This document shows, piece by piece, positions 38,291 through 47,922 of a DNA stretch of 64,000 bases. Position numbers and translations under genes: made by a program. The stretch's first letter is position 1. The number at the start of each line of letters is the position of its first letter. Location: positions 186,001 to 250,000 of the forward strand of contig CANGBX010000003.1 in NCBI GenBank assembly GCA_947452455.1, in the 5' to 3' direction. The notes beneath the pieces were generated by a model. It worked only from the letters and a program-made list of their open reading frames with translations. It had not been told where the DNA came from and made no database searches. This DNA comes from Beijerinckiaceae bacterium. Lineage in GTDB: Bacteria; Pseudomonadota; Alphaproteobacteria; Rhizobiales; Beijerinckiaceae.

Positions 38291-40945
38291 ATGAACATCG
38301 ACAAATATACCGAACGCGCACGAGGCTTCATCCAATCAGCCCAATCTTTGGCGCTGCGTGAAGGCCATCAGCAATTCACGCCAGAACATCTTTTGAAAGT
38401 TTTACTGGATGACGAGGAAGGGCTCGCGTCCGGCCTGATCGACAAAGCAGGTGGGCGTTCACGCGACGCGCTTGTGCAGACCGAGCTTGCTATTGGCAAA
38501 ATGCCCAAAGTGCAGGGCTCAGGTGCGGGCCAGCTTTATCTCTCTCCCACAACAGCGCGAATTTTTGATTCAGCTGAAACGCTCGCTCAAAAAGCTGGTG
38601 ACAGCTATGTCACCGTTGAGCGCTTACTCCTCGCCATTGCCGCAGAAAAATCTGCCGATGCAGGAAAAATTCTTGCCCAATCCGGCGTGACGCCCCAGTC
38701 GCTCAATAATGCCATTGAAGATCTGCGCAAGGGCCGCACGGCCGACAATGCCACAGCTGAAAATGCCTATGATGCATTGAAGAAATATGCGCGCGATCTG
38801 ACCGATGCCGCACGCAACGGCAAGCTTGATCCTGTCATTGGCCGCGATGAAGAAATCCGCCGGACGATTCAGGTTCTCTCTCGCCGCACCAAAAACAATC
38901 CGGTTCTGATCGGCGAGCCGGGTGTTGGGAAGACCGCCATTGTCGAGGGGCTTGCCCTCCGGATCGTTAACGGCGATGTGCCGGAAGGTCTCAAAGACAA
39001 GAAGCTCTTGGCTCTCGACATGGGATCGCTGATTGCCGGGGCTAAATTTCGCGGCGAGTTCGAGGAGCGCCTCAAAGCCGTTCTGAACGAGGTCACTGCA
39101 GCAGCAGGTGGCATCATCCTTTTCATTGATGAAATGCACACTCTGGTTGGCGCCGGCAAATCAGATGGCGCCATGGATGCATCAAATCTGCTGAAGCCTG
39201 CACTCGCGCGCGGCGAATTGCATTGTGTGGGTGCCACAACGCTCGATGAATTCCGCAAACATGTGGAGAAGGATCCCGCACTTGCGCGCCGTTTCCAACC
39301 GGTTTTTGTCAGCGAACCCTCGGTTGAGGATACGATTTCAATTCTGCGCGGCCTGAAAGAGAAATACGAACTCCACCATGGCGTTCGCATCACGGATTCG
39401 GCCATTGTTGCAGCGGCCACTCTGTCAAACCGCTATATCTCAGACCGTTTCTTACCGGATAAAGCCATTGATCTTGTCGATGAGGCCTCATCGCGTTTGC
39501 GTATGCAGGTCGATTCCAAGCCGGAAGAATTGGATGAGCTGGATCGACGCATCATTCAGTTGCGCATTGAGCAGGAAGCTTTGCGCAAAGAAACCGATGC
39601 GGCATCTCGCGACCGCCTTGCCAAGCTCGAGTACGAATTAGCAGACGTCGAAGAAAAATCTGCTGCGCTCACCACGCGCTGGAAAGCTGAGAAAGACAAA
39701 CTGGGTGACGCGCAAAAGCTCAAAGAGCAGCTTGAGGCGGCGCGCACAGAACTCGCTCAAGCCCAGCGGCGGGGTGAATATCAGCGCGCTGGTGAATTGA
39801 CTTACGGCGTCATCCCCGAGCTCGAAAAGAAACTGGGTGAAACAGAAGCCAAAGCGGGCTCTGCTCTGCTCGAAGAAGAAGTCTCTGCCGATCATATTGC
39901 GCAGATTGTCTCGCGCTGGACGGGCGTGCCCGTCGACAAAATGCTCGAAGGCGAGCGCGAGAAACTTCTGAAAATGGAAGAGAGCCTCGCCAAGCGTGTG
40001 GTCGGCCAGAGAGAAGCTGTGCACGCTGTTTCAACGGCTGTGCGTCGCGCCCGCGCTGGTCTCCAAGACCCCAATAGACCTATCGGGTCTTTCATGTTCT
40101 TGGGGCCGACTGGTGTTGGCAAGACAGAACTCACCAAAGCGCTTGCCTCTTTCATGTTTGACGACGAGACGGCCATGGTGCGCCTCGACATGTCGGAATA
40201 TATGGAAAAGCATTCCGTCTCTCGGCTGATCGGCGCGCCTCCCGGCTATGTTGGCTATGAGGAAGGTGGCGCTTTGACAGAAGCGGTGCGGCGGCGGCCC
40301 TATCAGGTTGTGCTTTTTGACGAGATCGAAAAAGCACATCCCGATGTCTTCAATGTCCTTCTGCAAGTACTCGATGATGGACGCCTGACCGATGGACAAG
40401 GTCGCACTGTCGATTTCCGCAATGTCTTGGTCATTATGACCTCGAACCTCGGCGCGGAATATCTCGTCAGCCAGCCGGAAGGCGAGGATTCCTCAGCCGT
40501 CCAAGCGGAAGTCATGTCGGTGGTACGTGGTCACTTCCGGCCAGAGTTCTTGAACCGTATCGATGAAATCGTTTTGTTCCATCGCCTGCAACGCGCCGAC
40601 ATGGGCGTGATTGTCGACATTCAAATGCTGCGTCTTGCGAAGCTGCTTGAAGATCGCAAGATCTCGGTTCATCTCGATGAAAGCGGTCGCGAATGGCTTG
40701 CCGAACGCGGCTACGATCCCGCCTATGGAGCGCGTCCTCTGAAACGCGTCATCCAGAAGGCGGTGCAAGACCCTATGGCTGAGCGCATTCTGGCCGGTCA
40801 GGTCAAAGACGGCGATGTCATTCATATCACGGGCAGCGCAACAGGCCTTCTGCTGAACGGCGAAATGGTTGAGAGCACCATGCGTGCGCCAGACCATAAT
40901 GCTGATGGCAGCATTGTTGTTTTTCCGAAAGGCAAGCTGAACTGA
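38291..40945 (+). CDS. clpB: ATP-dependent disaggregase ClpB
   Basis: The 884-residue Hsp100 protein starts [18 protein letters not shown]. Domains: N-terminal substrate domain (1-150), first AAA+ module with [10 protein letters not shown] near 208, a coiled-coil middle domain (about 410-530, rich in Glu, Lys and Leu), second AAA+ module with [10 protein letters not shown] near 604, and a C-terminal domain with [16 protein letters not shown]. The long coiled coil distinguishes ClpB from ClpA or ClpC. It extracts proteins from aggregates with DnaK. Compared with E. coli ClpB it carries a somewhat longer C-terminal tail. I found no convincing heat-shock promoter in the 190-base gap upstream. 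Confidence 0.97.
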   Translation: MNIDKYTERARGFIQSAQSLALREGHQQFTPEHLLKVLLDDEEGLASGLIDKAGGRSRDALVQTELAIGKMPKVQGSGAGQLYLSPTTARIFDSAETLAQKAGDSYVTVERLLLAIAAEKSADAGKILAQSGVTPQSLNNAIEDLRKGRTADNATAENAYDALKKYARDLTDAARNGKLDPVIGRDEEIRRTIQVLSRRTKNNPVLIGEPGVGKTAIVEGLALRIVNGDVPEGLKDKKLLALDMGSLIAGAKFRGEFEERLKAVLNEVTAAAGGIILFIDEMHTLVGAGKSDGAMDASNLLKPALARGELHCVGATTLDEFRKHVEKDPALARRFQPVFVSEPSVEDTISILRGLKEKYELHHGVRITDSAIVAAATLSNRYISDRFLPDKAIDLVDEASSRLRMQVDSKPEELDELDRRIIQLRIEQEALRKETDAASRDRLAKLEYELADVEEKSAALTTRWKAEKDKLGDAQKLKEQLEAARTELAQAQRRGEYQRAGELTYGVIPELEKKLGETEAKAGSALLEEEVSADHIAQIVSRWTGVPVDKMLEGEREKLLKMEESLAKRVVGQREAVHAVSTAVRRARAGLQDPNRPIGSFMFLGPTGVGKTELTKALASFMFDDETAMVRLDMSEYMEKHSVSRLIGAPPGYVGYEEGGALTEAVRRRPYQVVLFDEIEKAHPDVFNVLLQVLDDGRLTDGQGRTVDFRNVLVIMTSNLGAEYLVSQPEGEDSSAVQAEVMSVVRGHFRPEFLNRIDEIVLFHRLQRADMGVIVDIQMLRLAKLLEDRKISVHLDESGREWLAERGYDPAYGARPLKRVIQKAVQDPMAERILAGQVKDGDVIHITGSATGLLLNGEMVESTMRAPDHNADGSIVVFPKGKLN

Positions 40946-40948
40946 AGC

Positions 40949-40976
40949 AAGGCGGGATCAATGATCCCGCCTTTTT
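40949..40976. terminator. Bidirectional intrinsic terminator between clpB and ecm
   Basis: AAGGCGGGATC (40949-40959) pairs perfectly with GATCCCGCCTT (40963-40973) around an AAT loop, with T and A runs on either side. It serves the convergent clpB and ecm genes. Confidence 0.88.
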
Positions 40977-42949
40977 CAATTACACTCATCAACAATGCGC
41001 GCGAGATCGCGCATGATGGAGTTGAGCTCATAATTTTTGGGTGTGTAGACCGCGGCAACGCCTTCGCTCAAAAGCGTGGCTTCATCTTCTGGCGGAATAA
41101 TGCCGCCCACGACGAGCGGGATATGCGTCAAGCCTTCATCCTTCATGCGCTTGGCCACATCGCGGACAAGCTGAACATGCGAGCCGGACAGAATGGAGAG
41201 GCCGATGCAATGAACATTATCCTTTCGCGCGGCTTCGACAATCTCGGCAGGGGTTAGGCGAATCCCCTCATAGACAACATCCATCCCAGCATCGCGCGCA
41301 CGCACAGCAATCTGTTCAGCGCCGTTGGAATGGCCATCGAGTCCGGGCTTGCCGACAAGAAACTTCAGGCGCCGCCCCAATTTTTGTGAGACGCGTTCTA
41401 CCTCCGAACGCACCTCATCCAATTCACCGCCGACCTGACGCGCAGATGTGCCAACACCTGTTGGCGCACGATATTCACCAAAGGCACCACGTAGAACGGC
41501 GCCCCATTCCCCTGTGGTCACGCCAGCTTTGGCTGCGGCTATTGAAGGCTCCATAATATTGGTGCCATCAGCCGCGGCACGACGCAGATCAGCCAGCGCT
41601 TTCTCAACGGCTTTCGCATCGCGCTGGTCGCGCCAAGCCTGCAAGCGAGCAATCTGCTCAGCCTCGACATGATCCGGCACAACCATGATGGCGCTATTGC
41701 CTGTGGTGAGAGGCGAGGGTTCGCTTTCAATAAAGCGGTTTACGCCAACAACTGTCTGCTCGCCGCGCTCGATGGATTCGAGGCGACGCGTGTTGGATTC
41801 CACAAGCCGCGACTTCATATAGCCGTTTTCAACAGCGGAAATAGCGCCGCCTTTTTTCTCAATCTCAGCAAGTTCGGCGCGGGCTTGCGCTTTCAGCTCT
41901 TCGACCTTGCGGGTGATCTCGTGACTGCCATCGAAGAGATCACCATATTCGAGGAGATCGGTTTCATAGGCCATGATCTGCTGGATGCGCAAAGACCATT
42001 GCTGATCAAACGGGCGCGGCAGACCTAGCGCTTCATTCCATGCCGGCAATTGCACCGCGCGTGCACGGGCATTTTTAGACAATACCACCGCCAGCATTTC
42101 AATAAGGATTCGGTAGACGTTGTTTTCCGGCTGCTGCTCTGTCAGGCCCAGTGAATTGACCTGCACACCATAACGGAAACGACGATATTTCTCGTCTTCA
42201 ATGCCGTATCGATTGAGCGTGATCTCATCCCATAATTCAGTGAAAGCCCGCATTTTGCAGAGCTCTGTGACAAAGCGCATTCCTGCATTCACAAAGAAAG
42301 AGATGCGGCCAACGACTTCGCCCATATCTTTGGGATCGAGATCGCCTGAGGCTTTGACGCTATCGAGAACGGCGATGGCGGTCGCGAGCGCATAGCTCAA
42401 TTCTTGCACGGGCGTCGCGCCTGCTTCCTGCAAATGATAGGAGCAGACATTCATCGGGTTCCATTTCGGAACATTCTTGGTCGTGAATAAAATCATATCG
42501 CGGGTCAGGCGCATCGAGGGACCCGGCGGAAAGACATAAGTTCCGCGCGACAAATATTCTTTGATGATGTCGTTTTGCGTCGTCCCCTGCAGGGCGCTGC
42601 GAGGGGCACCTTGTTCATCGGCAGCAGCAATATAGAGAGCCATCAGCCATGGTGCGGTGGCATTGATGGTCATGGACGTGTTCATCTCGGCAATCGGGAT
42701 CGCCTCGAACAAAGTGCGCATATCGCCAAGGTGCGAGATCGGCACACCCACTTTCCCGACCTCACCACGAGCAAGCACGTGATCGGAATCGTAGCCCGTC
42801 TGGGTCGGCAAATCGAAGGCGACTGAGAGGCCGGTCTGGCCTTTGGCCAGATTGGTCCGGTAAAGGCGATTGGAATCAGCCGCCGTCGAGTGGCCGGCAT
42901 AGGTCCTAAAAATCCAGGGTTTGTCGGGCTTTGAGGCTCCGGTGGTCAT
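40976..42949 (-). CDS. ecm: Ethylmalonyl-CoA mutase
   Basis: A 657-residue adenosylcobalamin mutase. The catalytic barrel starts KPWIFRTYAGHSTAADSNRL and includes GLSVAFDLPTQTGYDSDH. The C-terminal B12 domain has the His-on motif DGHSNG (His at about 540) followed by EQIAVRARDAGMDVVYEGI. It converts (2R)-ethylmalonyl-CoA to methylsuccinyl-CoA. The protein resembles methylmalonyl-CoA mutase, but the single-chain length near 655 and the divergent ccr neighbour indicate the ethylmalonyl enzyme. The start at 42949 gives MTTGASKPDKPW; a longer upstream frame covers the promoter and operator. It needs adenosylcobalamin, which the PduO enzyme encoded near 23.5 kb can make. Confidence 0.93.
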   Translation of the reverse strand: MTTGASKPDKPWIFRTYAGHSTAADSNRLYRTNLAKGQTGLSVAFDLPTQTGYDSDHVLARGEVGKVGVPISHLGDMRTLFEAIPIAEMNTSMTINATAPWLMALYIAAADEQGAPRSALQGTTQNDIIKEYLSRGTYVFPPGPSMRLTRDMILFTTKNVPKWNPMNVCSYHLQEAGATPVQELSYALATAIAVLDSVKASGDLDPKDMGEVVGRISFFVNAGMRFVTELCKMRAFTELWDEITLNRYGIEDEKYRRFRYGVQVNSLGLTEQQPENNVYRILIEMLAVVLSKNARARAVQLPAWNEALGLPRPFDQQWSLRIQQIMAYETDLLEYGDLFDGSHEITRKVEELKAQARAELAEIEKKGGAISAVENGYMKSRLVESNTRRLESIERGEQTVVGVNRFIESEPSPLTTGNSAIMVVPDHVEAEQIARLQAWRDQRDAKAVEKALADLRRAAADGTNIMEPSIAAAKAGVTTGEWGAVLRGAFGEYRAPTGVGTSARQVGGELDEVRSEVERVSQKLGRRLKFLVGKPGLDGHSNGAEQIAVRARDAGMDVVYEGIRLTPAEIVEAARKDNVHCIGLSILSGSHVQLVRDVAKRMKDEGLTHIPLVVGGIIPPEDEATLLSEGVAAVYTPKNYELNSIMRDLARIVDECN

Positions 42950-42992
42950 CTGGCGGCTCCTGGGGCGGCTTAGGTGGCCCTGGATAATCGGG

Positions 42993-43011
42993 TATGTTGC
43001 AAAGCAACAAA
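42993..43011. promoter_or_regulatory. Palindromic operator A (ecm side)
   Basis: TATGTTGC-AAA-GCAACAAA lies 44 bases upstream of the ecm start. The core GTTGC-N3-GCAAC is a perfect palindrome and recurs upstream of mcd and, with one change, upstream of ccr. The TGC-N3-GCA geometry resembles that reported for PhaR, but the actual regulator is unknown. Confidence 0.65.
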
Positions 43012-43080
43012 CCTGATTAAGCTCTTTTCTCACGACAAAGTCATGCGCTTGGATCATTCTCAGGTACGAAACCTTAGTAG

Positions 43081-43099
43081 TATGGTGCAGCGCAACATC
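43081..43099. promoter_or_regulatory. Palindromic operator B (ccr side)
   Basis: TATGGTGC-AGC-GCAACATC lies 41 bases upstream of the ccr start. It matches operators A and C at most positions, with one change in the left arm and two at the right edge. TTGGAT at about 43054 and CTTAGTA at about 43077 could be the -35 and -10 boxes, placing the site over the transcription start. Confidence 0.55.
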
Positions 43100-43140
43100 C
43101 GCGTTAACATTTGCCGCCTTGGCTCGGAGGAGACGGCATC

Positions 43141-44424
43141 ATGGCTGGTTCAGAACAGATGGGCGGGGCACCTGCGCCGCTGAAGGATCTTTACGACATT
43201 GGTGAAATCCCGCCGCTCGGCCATGTCCCGGCCAAGATGCATGCGTGGACCATCCGCAAAGACCGACACGGTCCGCCCGAAACCTCCATGCAGCTCGAAG
43301 TCGTGCCGACATGGGCGCTCGACAGCCACGATGTGCTGGTCCTCGTGATGGCAGCCGGCGTGAATTACAACGGCGTTTGGGCGGCCTTGGGCGAACCCAT
43401 CTCACCACTCGACGGACATAAAAATCCCTTCCATATCGCCGGCTCCGATGCTTCCGGCATTGTCTGGGCCGTGGGCTCCAAAGTCACACGCTGGAAAGTC
43501 GGCGATGAAGTTGTCGTTCATTGCAATCAGGACGATGGCGATGATGAAGAATGCAATGGCGGCGATCCGATGTTTTCGTCAAGCCAACGCATCTGGGGTT
43601 ATGAAACGCCCGACGGATCCTTTGCGCAATTTTGCCGCGTGCAAGATCGCCAGCTGATGAAACGCCCCAAACATTTGAGCTGGGAAGAAAGCGCTTCCTA
43701 TACGCTCACGCTCGCAACGGCCTATCGCATGCTTTTTGGTCATGAGCCGCATCGTCTGAAGCCCGGCGACAATGTGCTGGTCTGGGGCGCATCGGGTGGG
43801 CTTGGCGTTTTTGCGGTACAGCTTTGCGCCGCAGCGGGTGCTAATGCCATCGGTGTGATATCCGATGAGACGAAACGTGAATTCGTGATGTCGCTTGGCG
43901 CGCGCGGCGTTCTAAATCGCAAAGACTTCAATTGCTGGGGTCAATTGCCGAAAGTGAATTCACCCGAATATACCGCTTTTATGGGTGAAGCGCGCAAATT
44001 CGGCAAAGCCATTTGGGATATTACTGGCCGCAAAGATGTCGATATTGTTTTCGAACATCCGGGTGAGCAAACGTTTCCTGTCTCTTGCTTTGTTGCCAAG
44101 CGTGGAGGCATGATTGTCTTCTGTGCAGGGACAACCGGTTTCAACCTGACATTTGATGCGCGCTTTGTGTGGATGCGACAAAAGCGCATTCAAGGCTCAC
44201 ATTTCGCACATTTGAAACAGGCGGCAGCAGCCAATCAATTCGTTATTGATCGGCGCATTGACCCTTGCATGGGTGAAATCTTCCCGTGGGATAAAATCCC
44301 TGCTGCCCATACGAAAATGTGGAAGAACCTACATGCGCCCGGCAATATGGCCGTGTTGGTCAATTCACCCAAGCCCGGCTTGAAAACACTTGATGATGTG
44401 ATTGAAGCCGCAGCTGGAACATAA
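43141..44424 (+). CDS. ccr: Crotonyl-CoA carboxylase/reductase
   Basis: The 427-residue medium-chain reductase reduces crotonyl-CoA with NADPH and fixes CO2 to give ethylmalonyl-CoA. It starts MAGSEQMGGAPAPLKDLYDI at 43141 after GGAGGAG; a longer frame begins at 43111. AAGVNYNGVWAALGEPISP, the NADPH motif VWGASGGLGVFAVQL and IVFEHPGEQTFPVSCFV are characteristic of Ccr rather than ordinary quinone reductases. It is divergent from ecm, with the two operators in the shared 191-base gap. This is the committing step of the ethylmalonyl-CoA pathway. Confidence 0.96.
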   Translation: MAGSEQMGGAPAPLKDLYDIGEIPPLGHVPAKMHAWTIRKDRHGPPETSMQLEVVPTWALDSHDVLVLVMAAGVNYNGVWAALGEPISPLDGHKNPFHIAGSDASGIVWAVGSKVTRWKVGDEVVVHCNQDDGDDEECNGGDPMFSSSQRIWGYETPDGSFAQFCRVQDRQLMKRPKHLSWEESASYTLTLATAYRMLFGHEPHRLKPGDNVLVWGASGGLGVFAVQLCAAAGANAIGVISDETKREFVMSLGARGVLNRKDFNCWGQLPKVNSPEYTAFMGEARKFGKAIWDITGRKDVDIVFEHPGEQTFPVSCFVAKRGGMIVFCAGTTGFNLTFDARFVWMRQKRIQGSHFAHLKQAAAANQFVIDRRIDPCMGEIFPWDKIPAAHTKMWKNLHAPGNMAVLVNSPKPGLKTLDDVIEAAAGT

Positions 44425-44471
44425 ACTGTCGAACCGGATGTCCGTGAGGTCTGTGGCTCGACATCACAAAA

Positions 44472-44507
44472 GCCTGAGCTTATGAATCGATTGAGATGAG
44501 CTCAGGC
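44472..44507 (+). other. Inverted repeat spanning the EamA start codon
   Basis: GCCTGAGCT (44472-44480) and AGCTCAGGC (44499-44507) are exact complements. The EamA ATG at 44496 and its upstream region fall in the loop. The hairpin might limit translation or act as a weak end to the ccr message; no T-run follows. Confidence 0.4.
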
Positions 44508-45395
44508 CAACAAGACAATAGATTTCTCGTGACATTCGTCATTCCGGCGACCTTCGTATTGATTTGGTCGACGGGGTGGATTGTTGCGCGCTTCATCTCT
44601 GAAGATTCGGACGTGCTCACCATGCTCGTCCTGCGTTATCTCTGCGCCAGTATCTTGCTTGCTCTTTTTGCCGCCGCCTCACGTGCACAATGGCCCCAGA
44701 CACGGGCCGATTGGGGTCATGCCCTCTTCTCCGGTATTCTCATTCACGGTTTTTATCTTGCTGGCGTCTGGTGGGCCGTCGGTCACGGCATTCCCGCTTC
44801 CATCTCGGCATTGCTGGCGGCTCTACAGCCGATTTTCACGGCTATTCTTGCGCCTCGCTTGGCGGGTGAGCGGATCAGCCTCGTGCAATGGGCGGGGATC
44901 GGGCTTGGCTTTGCAGGCATTGTTATGGTGCTGGCGCCAAAACTCTCTTCGGTCTCTCCAAGTGAGCTTTCCGGCATGAGCTGGCTGTTGCTGATCAACG
45001 CGGCTGGGATGGTGTCTCTGACGCTCGGCACCTTCTACCAAAAACGCTTTCTGCATAGCGGCGATCTGCGCAGCGTCACCGCCTTGCAATTCGTTGGAGC
45101 AGGTCTCGTGACCCTGCCTGCCGCGCTGATGTTTGAAGACCTGCGCATTGGCACCTCGACCAGCACACTGCTCAGCCTAGCCTGGTCGGTGCTGGCCCTC
45201 TCCATCATTTCCATCGCCCTGCTGCTTTTTCTGATCCGCAAGGGTGAAGTCGCCCGCTCCGCCCAGCTCATCTATCTGGTCCCGCCGGTGGCGGCCCTCC
45301 AAGCCTACTTTTTCTTTGGCGAAACCCTGATCGGCCTGCAGATCGCGGGCATGATGGTAACCTCGATCGGCGTGGCACTGGCCGTTCGGCGCTGA
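44496..45395 (+). CDS. EamA/DMT family transporter
   Basis: A 299-residue membrane protein with ten hydrophobic segments in two repeats of five, the drug/metabolite transporter fold. LIWSTGWIVARFISEDSD near residue 22 and SISALLAALQPIFTAILAPRLAGERIS near 100 are typical of the first repeat, and LIYLVPPVAALQAYFFFGE near 260 of the second. The substrate cannot be predicted. It lies between ccr and mcd, so a role in exporting a pathway acid or related metabolite is possible but unsupported beyond position. The ribosome-binding site is poor. Confidence 0.88.
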   Translation: MSSGQQDNRFLVTFVIPATFVLIWSTGWIVARFISEDSDVLTMLVLRYLCASILLALFAAASRAQWPQTRADWGHALFSGILIHGFYLAGVWWAVGHGIPASISALLAALQPIFTAILAPRLAGERISLVQWAGIGLGFAGIVMVLAPKLSSVSPSELSGMSWLLLINAAGMVSLTLGTFYQKRFLHSGDLRSVTALQFVGAGLVTLPAALMFEDLRIGTSTSTLLSLAWSVLALSIISIALLLFLIRKGEVARSAQLIYLVPPVAALQAYFFFGETLIGLQIAGMMVTSIGVALAVRR

Positions 45396-45443
45396 TCCAG
45401 TTTTTCCCCAAGTCCGAAAGAATCATTGCCCTCAAGCCCGGGC

Positions 45444-45462
45444 TATGTTGCGATGCAACAAA
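45444..45462. promoter_or_regulatory. Palindromic operator C (upstream of mcd)
   Basis: TATGTTGC-GAT-GCAACAAA ends 25 bases before the mcd start. Apart from the three spacer bases it is identical to operator A upstream of ecm over 16 positions. Confidence 0.65.
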
Positions 45463-45487
45463 TGCGCGGAATTCGGGAGATGACGCG

Positions 45488-47173
45488 ATGACTGCCCAAG
45501 TTGCGGAATTGGCCAAGGCTGACCAGACAGACATGCTGACGACTGCTCGCGCGGCCTTTGTACAGGTCGAAAAACTTTATGCCGAGGTGCGCGGACTTGT
45601 GCGGACGCATGTCTCCTCAGGCGGCAAAATCTCGTCGGACCTGTTCGAGAAAGCCCAGCATGAGGGACACGGCCTCGCGTGGCTCGCGACCTATGTGGAA
45701 TCTCTGCGCGAAATGATCGCTTATGCCGAGCGCCTCTCGGGCGAAGGGCAGTTCGGCGAAATTGAAGATTTGCTGACCCGCATCGGCCTTGGCGAATATC
45801 TCTCGCAAATTTTCGGCGGCATTCCGATGAACCAAGGCGAATTCATTCGCCCGGAAGATTTCGGTCTGGCACCGGAAAAAGTCGCGGCCCTGCGCGCTGG
45901 CGCTGTGACGCAGATGATCTCTATCGGGAATACGGCTGACCATCGCGCACGCCTTGTCGAGCTTATCGCAAAACTCGATTCAACCGCGATGATCGGTGAT
46001 CCGGGTCTTGATGACACGATGGAATCAATCCGCGACGAAATCCGCAAATTCGGTGAAGGCGAAGTCGCACCCCATGCGCACGAATGGCATCTCGCCAACG
46101 CTTATATTCCGATGGAGATTGTCGAGGGTCTTTCTGCCCTTGGTGTGTTTGGTCTGACAATCCCGGAAGAATATGGCGGCATGGGCCTTGGCAAGATTGC
46201 CATGTGCGTGGTCACTGAAGAACTGTCCCGCGCTTATATTGGTGTTGGTTCTCTGGGCACGCGTTCTGAGATTGCTGCTGAATTGATTCTTTGCGGTGGC
46301 ACTGAAGAACAAAAGCAAGAATTTTTGCCAAAAATTGCATCGGGTGAAATTCTCCCGACCGCCGTCTTTACAGAGCCGAATACTGGCTCTGATCTGGCCT
46401 CACTGCGGACACGCGCTGTCAAGGATGGCGATGTCTATAAAATCAGTGGCAATAAAACATGGATCACACATCCGGTCCGTGCGGATGTGATGACGGTTTT
46501 GGCCCGCACCAATCCATCAGAGCCCGGCTATAAAGGACTCTCGATGTTTCTGGCTCAAAAGCCTCGCGGAACAGATGAAAATCCATTTCCAGCGCAAGGC
46601 ATGTCAGGCGGCGAGATTGAAGTTCTCGGCTACCGCGGCATGAAAGAATATGAAATCGCCTTTGACGGTTTTGAAGTGCCTGCGGCAAATCTTCTAGGCG
46701 GCGTCGAAGGACAAGGCTTTAAGCAGCTGATGCAGACCTTTGAATCAGCACGCATCCAGACGGCAGCGCGTGCTGTTGGTGTGGCGCAGAATGCGCTCGA
46801 ACTTGGATTGCGCTATGCGCATGAACGCATCCAGTTTGGAAAACCGCTTCTCAAATTTCCGCGCGTAGCTGACAAAATCGCCTTGATGGCCGTTGAAATT
46901 CATATTGCGCGTCAGCTCACCTATTTCTCAGGCCGCGCCAAAGACGCGGATAAGCGCTGCGATGTCGAAGCCGGTATGGCCAAATTGCTCGGCGCGCGCG
47001 TGGCTTGGGCGGCAGCAGATAATGCGCTTCAAATCCACGGCGGGAACGGTTTCGCGCTCGAATATCCCATCTCGCGTGTTTTATGCGATGCACGCATCCT
47101 AAATATCTTTGAAGGTGCGGCAGAAATTCAAGCGCAAGTGATTGCACGCCGTCTGCTAGAAGATGGAAACTAG
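45488..47173 (+). CDS. mcd: (2S)-methylsuccinyl-CoA dehydrogenase
   Basis: A 561-residue acyl-CoA dehydrogenase. About 150 extra N-terminal residues precede the usual fold, which is characteristic of Mcd rather than short-chain dehydrogenases of about 380 residues. The dehydrogenase part includes LGVFGLTIPEEYGGMGLGKI, TAVFTEPNTGSDLASLRTRA, KTWITHPVRADVMTVLAR and a C-terminal ALQIHGGNGFALEYPISRVL. It oxidises methylsuccinyl-CoA to mesaconyl-CoA and should pass electrons to EtfAB. Operator C lies just upstream. An isobutyryl- or other acyl-CoA dehydrogenase is less likely given length and neighbours. Confidence 0.93.
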   Translation: MTAQVAELAKADQTDMLTTARAAFVQVEKLYAEVRGLVRTHVSSGGKISSDLFEKAQHEGHGLAWLATYVESLREMIAYAERLSGEGQFGEIEDLLTRIGLGEYLSQIFGGIPMNQGEFIRPEDFGLAPEKVAALRAGAVTQMISIGNTADHRARLVELIAKLDSTAMIGDPGLDDTMESIRDEIRKFGEGEVAPHAHEWHLANAYIPMEIVEGLSALGVFGLTIPEEYGGMGLGKIAMCVVTEELSRAYIGVGSLGTRSEIAAELILCGGTEEQKQEFLPKIASGEILPTAVFTEPNTGSDLASLRTRAVKDGDVYKISGNKTWITHPVRADVMTVLARTNPSEPGYKGLSMFLAQKPRGTDENPFPAQGMSGGEIEVLGYRGMKEYEIAFDGFEVPAANLLGGVEGQGFKQLMQTFESARIQTAARAVGVAQNALELGLRYAHERIQFGKPLLKFPRVADKIALMAVEIHIARQLTYFSGRAKDADKRCDVEAGMAKLLGARVAWAAADNALQIHGGNGFALEYPISRVLCDARILNIFEGAAEIQAQVIARRLLEDGN

Positions 47174-47228
47174 ACTAGGCGGTTTGATTGGGCTCATTCT
47201 TGGGATCCAACTTTGAACCCATGAAGAA

Positions 47229-47762
47229 CTAGGAAACCACGCCGATAAATGGAAGTTCGCGATAATTATGCGCGACATCCATGCCGTAGCCGACAACGAA
47301 CTCATCTGGACATTTGAAGCCGACATAATCAGCTTCAATTTGCACAACGCGTTTAAGTGGCTTTTCCAGCATCACGCCCAGCATCACCTTGCGTGCGCCC
47401 CGCGCGGAGAGAAGGTCTTTTGCAAAAGCCAGCGTACGGCCTGATTCGAGAATATCGTCGACTAGCAGCACGTCCCTATCTGCGACGTCTGACTCAATAT
47501 CCTTCAAAATGGTGACATGCCCCTGCGAGACAGTGCCCTCCAGATAGCTGGACAGGTGGACGAACTCGACTTGCGGCTTCATGCCGCGCCGATGCATGGC
47601 GCGCAAAAGATCTGCCGCAAACATAAACGAGCCCTTGAGGACGGCCACGACAAGCAGATTGCGAAACCCAGCTTTGCTGAGCTCGTCAGCCATGGCTTCC
47701 ACCCGCTGGGCAATCTCTGCCTCGCTGAACAGGACGCGGACTTCACGCTTGTCGCTCATCAT
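47229..47762 (-). CDS. hpt: Hypoxanthine phosphoribosyltransferase
   Basis: A 177-residue purine salvage enzyme that joins hypoxanthine or guanine to PRPP. The PRPP-binding motif DRDVLLVDDILESGRTLAFA is near residues 96-115. VLKGSFMFAADLLRAM in the first half and DYVGFKCPDEFVVGYGMD near the end, which contacts the base, are standard. Two adjacent ATGs (47762, 47759) are possible starts. It stands alone, convergent with mcd and divergent from ftsE. Confidence 0.95.
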   Translation of the reverse strand: MMSDKREVRVLFSEAEIAQRVEAMADELSKAGFRNLLVVAVLKGSFMFAADLLRAMHRRGMKPQVEFVHLSSYLEGTVSQGHVTILKDIESDVADRDVLLVDDILESGRTLAFAKDLLSARGARKVMLGVMLEKPLKRVVQIEADYVGFKCPDEFVVGYGMDVAHNYRELPFIGVVS

Positions 47763-47922
47763 GAACCTATGTTTTTCGCCAAAATGTGCCGCAGCCCTAG
47801 CCCAAGGCTTGGCCAGTGTCGAGGAAAAGCCGCCAAACTGCTAGGCTGGCTCCGCGATTCGCTTCGGCCTATCAATCACATTGGCGCCACTACCAAACCC
47901 TATGGTTGCCGTAAGGAAGGGC

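Noticed and set aside
40976-42949. Methylmalonyl-CoA mutase instead of ethylmalonyl-CoA mutase
   Set aside because: The single chain is about 50-60 residues shorter than the usual methylmalonyl-CoA mutase large subunit, and ccr and mcd are neighbours sharing an operator.
42950-43140. Cobalamin riboswitch controlling ecm
   Set aside because: The gap is too short for the aptamer and lacks the B12-box core; the same holds for the gap before the PduO gene.
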